Source of the DNA: Physcia stellaris
Lineage: Eukaryota > Ascomycota > Lecanoromycetes > Caliciales > Physciaceae
Length of the DNA: 64,000 nt
Direction: 5' to 3'
Assembly: GCA_018902385.1 (NCBI GenBank)
Contig: JABSSW010000011.1
Coordinates: 558,001-622,000, forward strand
Part shown: piece by piece, positions 11,227 through 22,200 of the stretch
Layout of the letters: every line of letters starts with the position of its first letter
How positions within the stretch are numbered: the first letter of the stretch is position 1
The notes under the pieces: model-generated
What the model saw: only the letters and a program-made list of their open reading frames with translations
What the model was told of the DNA's origin: nothing
Database searches by the model: none
Program-made: the position numbers and the translations under genes

Positions 11227-13136
11227 CGTCACAACAACAAAAATATTTTTAAAAAATTTCACAAAAATACGTTACAATGCGCTCAAACAAAAAAACAATT
11301 CGAATAAATTTTTTTATAAATTTTATCGTTTACAATGTCATAATTTTTGTCAATTTCACGATGTTTCATTTAGCAATGCGTGAATTGTTCGCAAATTGAA
11401 ATTCAAATTCAAATGATTTAATTGTTTTGTTCGACAACATTGTTGATTTTCAATCAATTTCAATTACAAACGTTGAATTTGATACGATCAATCTCGTTTC
11501 ATTGTTGATCGATTACGTCGAAAACATCGACGTTTTCTCGTTCGAAAAATTCATAACAATGTTGACGATCGACGAAAAAAAATCAAATAATTACAACGAC
11601 GTCGCACGAAGTTTTCACTTCTCACAATGATTAAAAGCAATGAGAAAAAAATTCGATTTTCTATCGAAAAATCACATTTGAAATTTAATAAATTTCACGT
11701 TCGATGAAAAAAAATCGTTGAACGATAAATGAATTTACAAATTCAAACGCAATGTCGATAACGTTATAATACGATACAAAATTAAATGATGCGTTAAAAA
11801 CTTTTTACAACAATACGACATTGATTTTGATTAAATTTTTGTTTTCGTCGTCAAATCAATGATTTTTCGAATTTTATTCGTCGTTGTCGTCTTTTTGAAT
11901 TTGAAAATTGAACAAATGAACGTGAAAATTGCGTTTTTATACGAATTCATTGATTCAAATATTTACGTTAAATATTCGATTGAATATGACAATGACAAAA
12001 CTATTTGCAAATTGAACAAAACATTGTATAATTTGAAACAATCATTCAAATTTTGATATAAACGTTTGTTCGAATTTCTTTTATAAAAATTAATTTTCAA
12101 TTTTTTCGACGCGAATCAAAGCATATTCGTTACGAATGTTGATTTCGAAAATTTCATCATTATTACATGAATCGATGATATCAAAATCATTGTTCTCAAT
12201 AAAATCATGATTAACAAAACAAAAACAAAATTCAATAACGTTTTCGATATGATTGATTTTGAATCAATAAATTTTTATTTTGATATAATCATTTTCAAAA
12301 ATCGCGAAATGCACATAATTCGTTTTAATCAAAAAACATATATTCAACGCGTCGTTAAAAGATTCGATTTACAAAATGCGAAATCAATTTGAACATTTAT
12401 GAAAAAATCATTTGATTCAATTTTCAACGTTAATCAAATCATCGATCAAAATATCAAACAATATCAAACAATAATGAATTCAATCATGTTTGCAATGATA
12501 AAAATTAAATCAAATGTAACGAATGCGATTTTTATAATCAATCGATTTGCTCAAAATTTCAATTTTAATCATATCAAAACAATCAAACGTGTTATAATTT
12601 ATTTCAATTTCACGATCGATTTTTGCATAATTTACGACGATAATTTCAACAAAAAATTAAACATCGAAACATATTGCGATGCAAATTGAATTCGTGACAA
12701 AATTTTCAAAAAATTCATCGAAACATATTTGTTTTTATTAAACGACGATTCGATAAATTGAATGTCAAAATTTCAATTCATCGTAATTACGTTTATTTGC
12801 GTCGTCGAATATATGATTATATCATTCGTCGTCAAAAAAATTATTTGATTTAAACAATTATTCGTTGATTTACGAACTCAAAATCAATCGAACAATTACG
12901 TTAAAATATTGATAAATATTGACAATCAAAACGTTAAAACACTCAATGAAAATTCGATACATCATGATCGCATCAAACACGTCGATATCGTATATCATTA
13001 TGTAAAAAACGAAATTAAAAAAAGTCGCATTGAATTCAAATACATAACGATTGACATCATGTCAATCGACGATTTCATCAAATTTTTATTTTCGTTCAAA
13101 TATCAACGATTTATCGACATGTTCGAAATGAATTAA
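11227..13136 (+). pseudogene. Copia reverse transcriptase and RNase H remnant
   Basis: RT blocks are clear: QMNVKIAFLYEFIDSNIYV (about 11915-11970), then CKLNKTLYNLKQSFKF ending in TGA at 12054 where the family has Trp. Block MIDFESINFYFDIIIF follows at about 12250. RNase H runs from about 12430 (IMNSIMFAMIKIKSNV) to YCDAN plus TGA at 12687 (Trp in the family). It continues to INIDNQNVKTLNENSIHHD near 12910-12965 and ends at 13136, 38 bp before the 3' LTR. Another Trp-to-TGA change lies at 12759. Confidence 0.87.
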
Positions 13137-13174
13137 ACATCATGATTTTATATTTTTGCAAATTCGAAAAAAGA

Positions 13175-13327
13175 TGTTGAAATAAATTCATCATCAAAAA
13201 CAATGTCAAAACGTTATTTTGTTATAAATTAACGTGCAAACTCTGTACAATAATTCACATCCATCACATGTACGATAAATAGTATTATCATGAATATAAG
13301 CACGTTGCACTCTACATATCTGTAACA
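13175..13327 (+). repeat. Copia 3' LTR (153 bp)
   Basis: Direct copy of 1609-1761, starting TGTTGAAA and ending TCTGTAACA, followed at once by the ACATT duplication. It carries 13 of the 20 C-to-T/G-to-A differences between the pair. Confidence 0.93.
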
Positions 13328-13332
13328 ACATT
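13328..13332. other. Target-site duplication, right copy (ACATT)
   Basis: Exact match to 1604-1608, directly after the 3' LTR end. Confidence 0.9.
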
Positions 13333-13463
13333 TGTACAACGAGCTGTCATGCCAATCATACATGTCTATCCCGAAGTCCAAGAGCCCGCCTGATGCCGCT
13401 GAAATGCTATCATGATATCGATCCCGAATTCCTAAATGTAGTCTTCGTATATAATGCCCTAGC

Positions 13464-16400
13464 TCAGATATAATCCATCCCAGTCTTCTCAATAAACCTT
13501 TTATACCTAGATCTCATCGCCATGGGAACATGCAAAATCAATGCAGCCAGTCGGTGTCTCTCGAACGGGAGGTTTTCAGCCCTCAAAGCATCAAGCACAT
13601 ACGTCGCAACAGTCGCATTAAGTAAGGGAGGGTCTCGAAGCAAAGCCGCTGCTTCGGGGACGGTAAAGCCCTGCTCATGCCACAGGGCGTGAGCGCGAAG
13701 GCACGCTGGCGCTGCCGTAGGTTTGTAACCTAGAGGAAGCGTGTTGCGCCAGTTGGCAACCCATTCATTCGCTGAGATGACTTCTGGTCGGCATGGTTGG
13801 GCCGTTGATCTTGGTGCTCGCTTCGGCGTAGTTGCAGGTAATGTGGGAGCTTTTAATTTAATCTTGAGAAAGTCTCTTGCGAGTTCCTCGATCGAAGGTG
13901 GCTCGCCAGGCTGAGCAGTCATCTGATCATCCTCTAAGTCTTCCGGCTCGTCGTCTGTATCAATCGACACCCCCTCGCAAGTCGAATTGGTAGGTTCAAC
14001 TCCGCGTGATACGGTCGTGGAGGCGTAGGGTTCAGCTGTTTCCTCTTGTGCTCCAGGATATGAAAAAGCTGAAAACCAGCATAGCTATCGGATGCCGCAT
14101 CTAACCCGAATTAGCAGACGCAGCTGTTGATAGGCTGATGTCACTTACACTGTACCTGCTTAAGATCCAGATCTTGGGACCAATCACTTGTCCGCGCGTC
14201 ACCTTTCCACAAAGGTAATTCAAGGTGCTCCTCTACCTGCGTAGCAAGATTGACAAGTCTTTTGTTGATGCAGCCGGCATCTCCATTTGAGTACTTGACC
14301 AATTTGTACAAATGACTGAGCTCAAATAAGCCTTTAGACTCAATACCCATAAATCGTCGAAGTCGAGTGCAGTCTCCTTTAATAGCAACACCGACTTTAG
14401 TGATATGTGGGGATTCCATGATGGCTCTGAAAGTTGGTGCTACTAAGGTGTCAAGAGACTCATGTTCTCGAAATCGAGCAACGTGGAATAAGGCTACACG
14501 TTCTTCCGAAGCAATCTGGATCAGTGATACATTCTTCCTGACCCCTTCCTTTGCCTGCGCATTTGCCTTCCACTCAATGTCGAAACCAATGACAATTTCG
14601 TCCTTGAACATTTGAGCAACTCGCTCGGTATCTGCCTTACTCTTACAGTAGTGAACCTTAACCTTCTCATTGTTTGGACCAGCATAAAGATCGTACGACC
14701 AGTAAACGGGCCGTAGATTCGAGTCTTCGTTGGGGAAACGTTTATCTCCGATGTGGCTCATCGCAAATCCTTTGGGACCTTTGGGTAAGGGATGATTTGT
14801 CGCAGGCTGAGAGTGCCCCTCTGCACTGATGGCCTTTACTTGAGCAGCATGAGATACATCTTCCGATATTTGTGATTCATAGTCATCATCAACCGCGTTA
14901 CAGTACCGAGAAGGTAAATTTGTAGACATTTGAGGTGTACGTCCAGAATTGTGGAGTATAGGAGAGGTTGCTGGATCCTGATCGTCTTGAGGCAGCCGAC
15001 ATGCCTCATTGCTGTAGCGGCGTCTTGTGATTTTGGTATCTTCGTTCTGACGTTCGGCAATTTTCTCGCCTACAAGCCCATTTCTTGCACGGGCTGTGCT
15101 CCTATTGATTCTCATCATTCTGACAGAGGATGCGCCAGATGGAAGCGCGTCGTCGTACTTATGACTGTTGCTAAGCTCCTGGGTGGGCATGGAGCTCGAA
15201 ACACTGGATCTTGAGCCGTAACTCATCCTCAAAATCCTGTCCGCCACTGGAGCACGTAGTGGTGTGCTTTTGGTGACTGACTTAGATCGCATACTAGCAT
15301 CAGTCTTCCTGGGCAATTTATCTGCTGCACGGGATCCACTGGTCTGACCACTTATAGATCCAGCAGCTCGGAAGTGGACCTTTCTCGGCTGCAGCACCGC
15401 GTCCTTGTTGCTTTCCTCGCAAACCTTCGCGAGCGAATTGCCTGGAGTCGAAGATATATCCATACTAGCATCAGTCTTCCTGGGCAATTTATCTGCTGCA
15501 CGGGATCCACTGGCTAGACCACGTATAGATCCAGCAGCTCGGAAGAGGACCATTCTCGGCTGCAGCACCGCGTCCTTGTTGCTTTCCTCGCAAACCTTTG
15601 CGAGCAAATTGCCTGGAGTCGAAGATTTATCTTTCCCCTGATGTTGTAGGTTAGCACCTTTTTTCTTCTCGTAAGCCGTCTTTTCCGTTTGATAGCGCGT
15701 GAAAGCCCAGAGCTCGGCTTCTAACTGGCCCCAGCTGCCACCAAAAGCGGGCGTTATTATCAATCCCTTTAGACCCGAACCCCCAGCTCGATCACTGACA
15801 GCCCTAGCGATTTTGTGTTGGACGAGACCAATGCTTAAACTATTAAGGCTGTTGGTCACACGTATAGCTGACTGCACACACGGGCCATGAACGTATTGTT
15901 CCTGAACGAGTTGCTTGTAGGCAACAGCCTCGGGAAATTCTGCCCCAAAAACACTGGTCAATCTTTTCGAAGCCTTTGTTTTGACGATGAGAATTGCAGG
16001 ATTGATTTTTCGTTCTGTTTCGGTCGTAGCTCGTTCAAGTAGGCCGACCATTTGCCGCCTACAATAAAATCTTTGCAGGGTATGCCAAGCACGGTACACT
16101 TCCCCCCGTGAGACAAGGACATTAAGGATAGCATCCTCGTCCTGATACTTCTGAGCTAGAGATTGAAACGTTTCCTTCGCCGACGTTCCTTCAGACCCAA
16201 TTTCAAGGCATTTCTCAATGTCACGGCGAACCAGCATAGCCCTACGAACACCATGAATACTGGACTTGGTGGCAATCGATCGATCCAAGATTTCGTCGTG
16301 CATTTCTAAAAGTTCTAGCCTGTTGAAGAGGGGTATGTAAGAAGATCCAGCCTTGGTATTCCTGATATCAGCTATCAAGCCATCTATGATTTCCTCTATG

Positions 16401-17739
16401 CAATCAATTATTCGTGTTTGGCGGATGCGAGACCTGTCTAAGATCTTGAGCATCGTGTCAAGGGTCATCTTGACCCTCACATCCGGTGTAACGACGTCCA
16501 TATACTTAGGCAGTGGCAATTGCGCTAATCGAGAGATTTCTGACGAGAGCAAATATTCTTCAGAGATCAAAGGCTCTTCTTTTTTATAAGCAGCCCAGTC
16601 ATGTGGATAAGGATTGCGTACGTTATAAGGAGCAAAATTAGGAAAACCAGCCGCCATAGTTAAGGTGTTATGATCACCAGAGAGTGAAGATACGATTTTG
16701 CCAGTATGCGACGAAGCCGGATTTGTAGAGGAAGTTTTCGCAGATACTAAACGAGATATCAGCACAGCAAAGCACAGGTAGAAGCAGAACTTCGAGTTGA
16801 TACCTTGGGATCGTGGTTCGGCGCTCTTATGTTCAGACACTGGTGGCTGCTGAGCTATACCCTGCTTAATTGGCGAGGATTTCACCTGGGGTTTGCGACG
16901 GGATGGGGCCACCAACGCGAGCGTTGGTACGCCTTGGGATTCTGGTTTCGCAAGCTTGTGTTCAGACATACTGGTATTAAACGGTTGCTTTCGAGCTGTT
17001 ATCTGCTTAGATGGCGTGGATGCTACCTGGGAGTTGGGGGACGGAGTCTTCAATGTGAGCGGAGGTTTGATCCTGCCAGGATCTTTACGGATCGCCGTTG
17101 GTTCAAATGCCGGCTGAGGATCCTGTACAGTTTGGGTCTCTGCAGGCGAAGGTGCCTTAGATGTATCTTCGCAAGACATGCACTGCGCTAGGATATCGCC
17201 AAGTTCCTCGTCATCAACTCCAAAGCTATCATCGTCATCTTCTTCGGGCCCAAACAGATTGAGTGCCTTATATTGCGTAGTAGAATATGGCCTGAAACAC
17301 GGCTGCTGCGATGTAGTGGGTGGGGGCCTCGTTGGATCTAAGGCTGGCGATTGGCACTGTCGTGCTACGGTTGAAAAGTCCTGAATTCGCGTATCACCCA
17401 CTGTCGGAATGCCATTGCGAGATGTTATTCTTGCCGGGCTGAATAGAATACTCTGGGAAGGCTGCCATCTCTGATCTTTCAGACCTGCTACAGGCGGGTT
17501 AATATTAAAAGGAGTCTTCCGAGGATATGTCACAGGTGGAGATCTAAGGCTTGAGGTAGGTCAGTGACTGTAGGAGAAACCTTAGATTCTAGTACATACA
17601 CGGGCGAGCTGCGATCTGGTGGACTAGCAGCTGAGGTCTCGTTCTCTGACCCGCCAGCACTGAGGGCAGACATGGCCAGACCAGCACTGTAATGACCACG
17701 GTGGTTGAGTGCTGAGGTCAACCGTTGGCGTAGGAGCAT
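13464..17739 (-). CDS. WRN-type 3'-5' exonuclease-domain protein (fungal), with a likely frameshift
   Basis: A nuclease of the DEDDy (DnaQ/Werner exonuclease) family, probably acting on DNA ends in the nucleus. Exons: 17739-17600, 17543-16804, 16746-14149, 14100 onward. The introns have good signals (GTATGT...CACTGAC...TTAG; 57-nt GTATCA; 48-nt GTAAGT). The first 850 or so residues are low-complexity, with an acidic patch (EEDDDDSFG) and an internal 57-residue tandem duplication. The exonuclease domain is at the C-terminal side: IGFDIEW (D, E), VGVAIKGDCTRL (D) and YAASDSYAGFQLF (Y, D). Downstream the frame breaks at a G5 run (13970-13974 on the plus strand as C5). The continuation 13969-13464 (…AHALWHEQGFTVPEAAALL…) is in another frame but matches the helical C-terminus usual for this fungal family. 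The start codon is the first ATG of exon 1; a later ATG is possible. The stop lies 137 bp from the copia LTR. Confidence 0.8.
15290..15631 (-). repeat. 171-bp tandem duplication inside the exonuclease gene
   Basis: Two adjacent 171-bp units (about 15290-15460 and 15461-15631) encode 57 residues each, starting SSTPGN and containing AKVCEESNKDAVLQPR and SGSRAADKLPRKTDASM. The copies differ at only a few residues, so the duplication is recent. It is in frame. Confidence 0.85.
16747..16803 (-). other. 57-nt intron that stays in frame if retained
   Basis: GTATCA donor and CGTTTAG acceptor on the minus strand. The 57 nt contain no stop and would encode a hydrophobic insert (YLCFAVLISRLV) quite unlike its polar surroundings, so I read it as an intron. 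Retention would keep the frame. Confidence 0.7.
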
Positions 17740-18315
17740 GATCCTCAGCGAACTCCATGACCCTGTATGTATGACTGCTATAACGCCAGGAGTAAGCCCT
17801 CAGGCATTCATGGGAGCGCGCTGAACGCGTTTCATGTGAAATGGAACCTTGAGAAACGACTGGCGAAGAGAACTGAAGCAACTGGTCTCGCCGATTTACT
17901 CTACCCGTTCTCGCGGTTGACAGAAAAATTGGAACGCCTAGTCCACATTGGGCCAGCCCCATCAAATGCAGTATTCGAACGTTCCCTCTCACATATGATT
18001 TACTTAATCTACGATTTTGAAAATCCGAAATAAAAAATCTTAATAATATCCTTTGAAGTCCATGAGCAATTTGAACAGTTTGATAGATCAAGTGTGAAAG
18101 GAAGCGTTTACATAGGTACAACTTTGGGTGAAATAAACTCAATGTGGACTAGCGTTCCAATTTTTCTGTCAACCGGGAGCCGTTTTCCCGCAAGCGGGCG
18201 CCATTTTAGCTCCCGCTTTCCCGCTGCAGGTCAAACCCCGTTTCAATCAAGCCGCATAAGCATCTCTATCCTACCACTTCGCTCTTCCAAATCCACAAAT
18301 CAGCACAAGAAAATC
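17740..18315. promoter_or_regulatory. Divergent promoter region between the exonuclease gene and LSM5
   Basis: 576 bp separate the two start codons. No further gene is supported, although short open frames cross it. Repeated GCGGGAAA-like and CGGGAGC pieces (CCGGGAGCCG, TTCCCGCAAGCGGG, CCCGCTTTCCCGC at 18174-18226) are noticeable. They resemble the MluI/E2F-type TTCCCGC core, but no function is shown. Confidence 0.5.
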
Positions 18316-18933
18316 ATGGCATCCCAACTGCTTCCACTCGGTACGTACCAGCAAGCCCCCACTCCTCACCCAGCCAACTCACTGTCTATATCCAGAACTA
18401 ATCGACAAATGCGTTGGATCTCGGATATGGGTCGTCATGAAAGGCGATAAAGGTATTTCGAATCCACCACATCTATGTCGTTTCTCCGCCTCGCATCTGC
18501 CATTTGTCAAGATCAGGACAGTAGATACAGGTAAATAATTGACTGAAAGACTCTTATTCCAGAATTCGCAGGGACGTTATTAGGATTCGATGACTACGTC
18601 AGTACGTCGCGTCCCCGCTTCATTTATCATATGATACGCCTATGAAGACGATTGCTAACGGGGATACAGACATGGTGCTGGAAGATGTGACAGAGTTGTA
18701 TGAGCCCCAATTTTGAGGTGTCGCGACATGAGGTGATTCATTGCTAACCTTTCGGGGTTCGCAGTGACTACAGCGGCTCGAACACCAAGCTACCGAAGAT
18801 ATTGCTGAACGGTAATAATATTTGCATGGTGCGCTTTTCCTTCTTTCTCCTTTTATCCAATATTGAGGTCTACGATCTAACTTGTGAGTAGCTTATCCCA
18901 GGAGGTGAAGGTCCAGTGGCTGAAGCGTCATGA
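18316..18933 (+). CDS. LSM5: LSm5, U6 snRNA-associated Sm-like protein
   Basis: Subunit of the LSm2-8 ring that binds the 3' end of U6 snRNA in the nucleus, and of LSm1-7 in cytoplasmic mRNA decay. Six small exons: 18316-18340, 18396-18452, 18563-18601, 18670-18697, 18765-18828 and 18892-18933. They give 84 residues with all splice phases consistent. The protein begins MASQLLPLELIDKCVGSRIW. It has the Sm1 motif GTLLGFDDYVNMVLEDVTEF and the Sm2 motif LLNGNNICMLIPGGEGP, typical of LSm5 (family length about 90). Five introns in 255 coding bases is dense but known for fungal LSm genes. It is divergent from the exonuclease gene and convergent with the following long gene. Confidence 0.95.
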
Positions 18934-19219
18934 CACGGATCGTGATAGTCAGCACGTAATTATGACGAAGCTGAACAGGATGAGGGAACTCAGCTACGAA
19001 AAAGCAGATGATATAGTAGCTTTTATGCTAGATCTAGAAAGCTATTGCCTATATACGTCGCGTCTCTGTGGATAGTTTGGACACAATTTGTCTAAAGTTT
19101 GAGCACAAGCGACAAGCATAGCACGAGACAAATAAGCAGGACAAGCAAAAGCTAGCTTCAGCAATGCACACAGCGCTTAGGAAGATCAGCTCCAATCATA
19201 GAACTCCCTCCATAAAACA

Positions 19220-22200
19220 TCATTCGCTCTCATCACACAGTGCCAGCAGCCCCTCCATTGCAGCATTCTCCTTGGTCTGCCTAGTCTCCATCTTCGATCT
19301 GAATTCGATGATCCCTGCTTGGCTCTCGTTGATTCTGGTCGCACAATCTTCTGCTGCAGACTGAAAGGTCTCTAAAAGCTCTTTGGTTGCCTTGCTTCTC
19401 TCCGATCGGTGAAAGTCTAATTCGCGTTGACGTCCTTCTTCAAATTGATCAATGATATAATGTCCTTGATTCCGGTAATCCTTGACCTTATCCCTAATTG
19501 CAGTTTCCTTGTCGACCAGATTTTGTGTGAGTTGCTAATGCAGAAGTCAGCAATAAAGCAAAAGCCTCAGCAGCTTGCGCTTACATGTCCGATTTCGCGT
19601 AGCTGGACGAAGATATCTCTTTGATCAGATCTAAGCGCTTTGCTCCATGCATCACCGGGGTCACTTTCACCCTCTGACGGTTCACTCTCGGCATTTTGTT
19701 GCGAGCTGGAGCTAGGGGAGCTTGGGCTCGATCCAGATGTCGTGCTGGAATCATCGTCTCCTGGTGACCCACGCTCGCCTATGAGAGTCTTATCCGGGTC
19801 ATTATCCCTAGTATTCTCATCACCAACTTGCTTGTCACGACTAGCTTCTTCTTTCTCTACATGGGTAATGCTGGATTTGCGTAATGTTTCCATAAATTTG
19901 CTTACAGGTCGATCTTGAGCCATCTCGATGAATGGATCCTTGGGGTGTTGAGGCACCACCATAGCATTGGTTTGTAAGCTAACAAAATGTCCACTGGGCT
20001 GAACCGTATGCGCTGTCATGTCTGTGATGATACTGCCAGGGGCATTGGGTGAGCTTGGTCTGTGCTTTCTGTTACTCGCCACAACAGGTCTGCATTCGGC
20101 AATTGTTGGCTGGGCGCTATGCTGAGCAACGGGTAATTTGGGCTCACCACTTGTGTTGACTTGGACTGGAAAGTCAAGCCATCCGTCAGTCTCGGAGACC
20201 TCGCTGAGAGGTGGAGATATCCTGACAATAGGGGCCGTAGCTTTTGGGATCGCTAGGCTCGACTTTCGCGAGTGGTGGAAAGGCAAGGGACTGCCGAACT
20301 CATCAACCCGAGAGCTTTGTGAGCTGTGGACGCGCATTTGCCCATTAGTATTATATACAATCTGCTTCTTGACCTGCATGTCAAGGTCATCTTCGGCTAC
20401 CCTTGTATTCCTGTCATATATCTTTAAGCGCTTTCCATTTTGAGATTGGCGTGGAGCCAAATAATTGTCATCGACTATATCTGGGAGCTTCCTCTTCATG
20501 CTTTGGCTTGCTTCAGATGCTGGACCTGCATGGAGACTTGGAATTGTTGTCTGAGGAGGCGCTTTGCTCTTCTTTGTGGACCGTATCCCTTGATTTCTCG
20601 GTCCGCTCGCGTCAAAGTGAATTAGATTAGGCTTCCTTGAGATTGTAAGCAGTTTCTTGTCCGGTGTTTGAATCTCAGCTCCAGCTATGTCGGGACCAGC
20701 ATGAGGTTCCGACTCTAAGACCTTGCTCTTCTTGGCTTGCCGAGGGTCCGCTTCTTGCAAAGGTCTCTTTTGCCTCCCTTTCGAATTTCTCTCTTTCGAG
20801 ATCTCGTCTGGTGTGTCGGCAATTAGATGTTGACTTTCTGCACAGATTTTTCCAGAGTCCTGGCCATGTTGGGCTGCAAGATGTTTGCGCTTAGGCCCCC
20901 TCCCTTCCTCCCGTGACTGCAGAGCAGGTATTGGGGATAATGCTGCTTCTAGCTTGCTAGCTATCGAGCGCTTCTTCGTAGGTGCTGGAGGTGCTTTAGT
21001 TTCCTCTTCTCTGCTCCCTTGATATTGCTGCTGCTGTCGATTGCCTTTTGAAAGATGTGGTTCTTCTGATAGCGAATGACCATGATGTGTTATGTTCGGA
21101 AGAAGAGGTTGTGCTAGCGCAAGCTCCTCGTATTCTTCGAAGTCACCAAAGACATCATGTCCTAGATTGCTGTGATCGCCCTCAGCTTCCCTATTGAGCA
21201 AAACTCCCTTATTGTTTTGCTCGATTTGAGCACTTGCTGTGGGGACGTTGACAGAAACACTGACCACATCACCTGGACCGGTTTCATGCCTAATGGTAGA
21301 TACCGTGAAGGCTTGTGCGGTTTGAGGTGTCAAAGCCTTGGGCTTTAGATCGGAGGGATGTTGGATGTTTGATTCATTTTCAGCGATATCATTTAAAAGG
21401 TTGTTAGTAGCCTGCTGCTCCCGGGGAGCTTCGTCCCCCGGCTGCTGTCGGTCTGTGTTAGTTACCGTATCCTCAATCGCTTCAGGCCTTGCTGCAATGC
21501 CGATCTTGGTGGATCCAGTAGGCGCTATTATGTCCGAATTCAAGGTCTCTCCTTGCGGAGAATCATACTTGGCAGCTGTAACCAAGGCTGCATGATGTGA
21601 AACATGATGGCGTTGCACACTATCTGGGGTTTGCTCTTTTTGGTAATCGCCGTCATTTGGCATATTATCAGGCAGAGTGAAAGCTTTCGGGTTTCTAGCC
21701 AACGGTTGGCCATTGGAAGGTCGAAGTGGATGGTCTTTTTGGTGCTCAGAAGATGCTTTCTTAGATGTTTCGGAAGGTTTTATCTGATTCTTTGCGTGTC
21801 TAGAAGTATGTTTTGCGTTTAGAGCATTCTCAACAAGAGACTTCTTTGGCGTGTGGTGATCCTCATCAGCGGAATCTGCAAGGCCCTGGATCCTTTTATT
21901 TGCCTTAAGAGCTGCAGCTCTTCTGGGCTTTCCCGTTGTCGGAGTTGGAGTCAACTTTGTGGATAAGGCTTCCATGTGCTGGCTAAGACCAGTCTTACTT
22001 TTCTTGGGCTTCGCAGGCATACTGCGCTTCTTTGTAGTTTTGATCTTGGTACTGGGCAACGTAAAGTCTGAACCGTCATCAGTTTGGAAGGCTTCAGACC
22101 AGTCAACCTGCTCGTCTTGATCATGTAAATCGCTTGTCTTCGTTTCCGGCTTGCTCGCATGGTTTGATACTTTAGCCGGGACCACTTCTGCTTTAGGACG

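Larger units (their letters stand above)
1609..13327 (+). mobile_element. Ty1/copia LTR retrotransposon, dead, hypermutated, carrying a nested gypsy element
   Basis: The element is bounded by two 153-bp direct LTRs (1609-1761, 13175-13327) that begin TGTTG and end TAACA, flanked by the perfect 5-bp duplication ACATT (1604-1608 and 13328-13332). Internal order after removing the nested element is gag, zinc-knuckle/pre-integrase, integrase, reverse transcriptase, RNase H, which is the copia order. The sequence is extremely AT-rich with almost no GG, CC, AG or CT dinucleotides while CA and CG remain common. No intact ORF survives. The LTRs differ at 20 of 153 positions by my alignment, all transitions at CpT or CpC. 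Confidence 0.93.

Noticed and set aside
1609-13327. AT-rich island with TGA at Trp codons read as mitochondrial DNA (NUMT) or as a recoded genetic code
   Set aside because: The encoded domains are retroelement gag/pol, flanked by LTRs and a target-site duplication. TGA is explained by CpC hypermutation of TGG in dead copies.
14141-14148. Stop of the exonuclease long frame at 14141 as the true C-terminus
   Set aside because: A GTAAGT donor at 14148 and a 48-nt intron join directly to the missing YAASDSYAGF motif, which completes the DEDDy domain.
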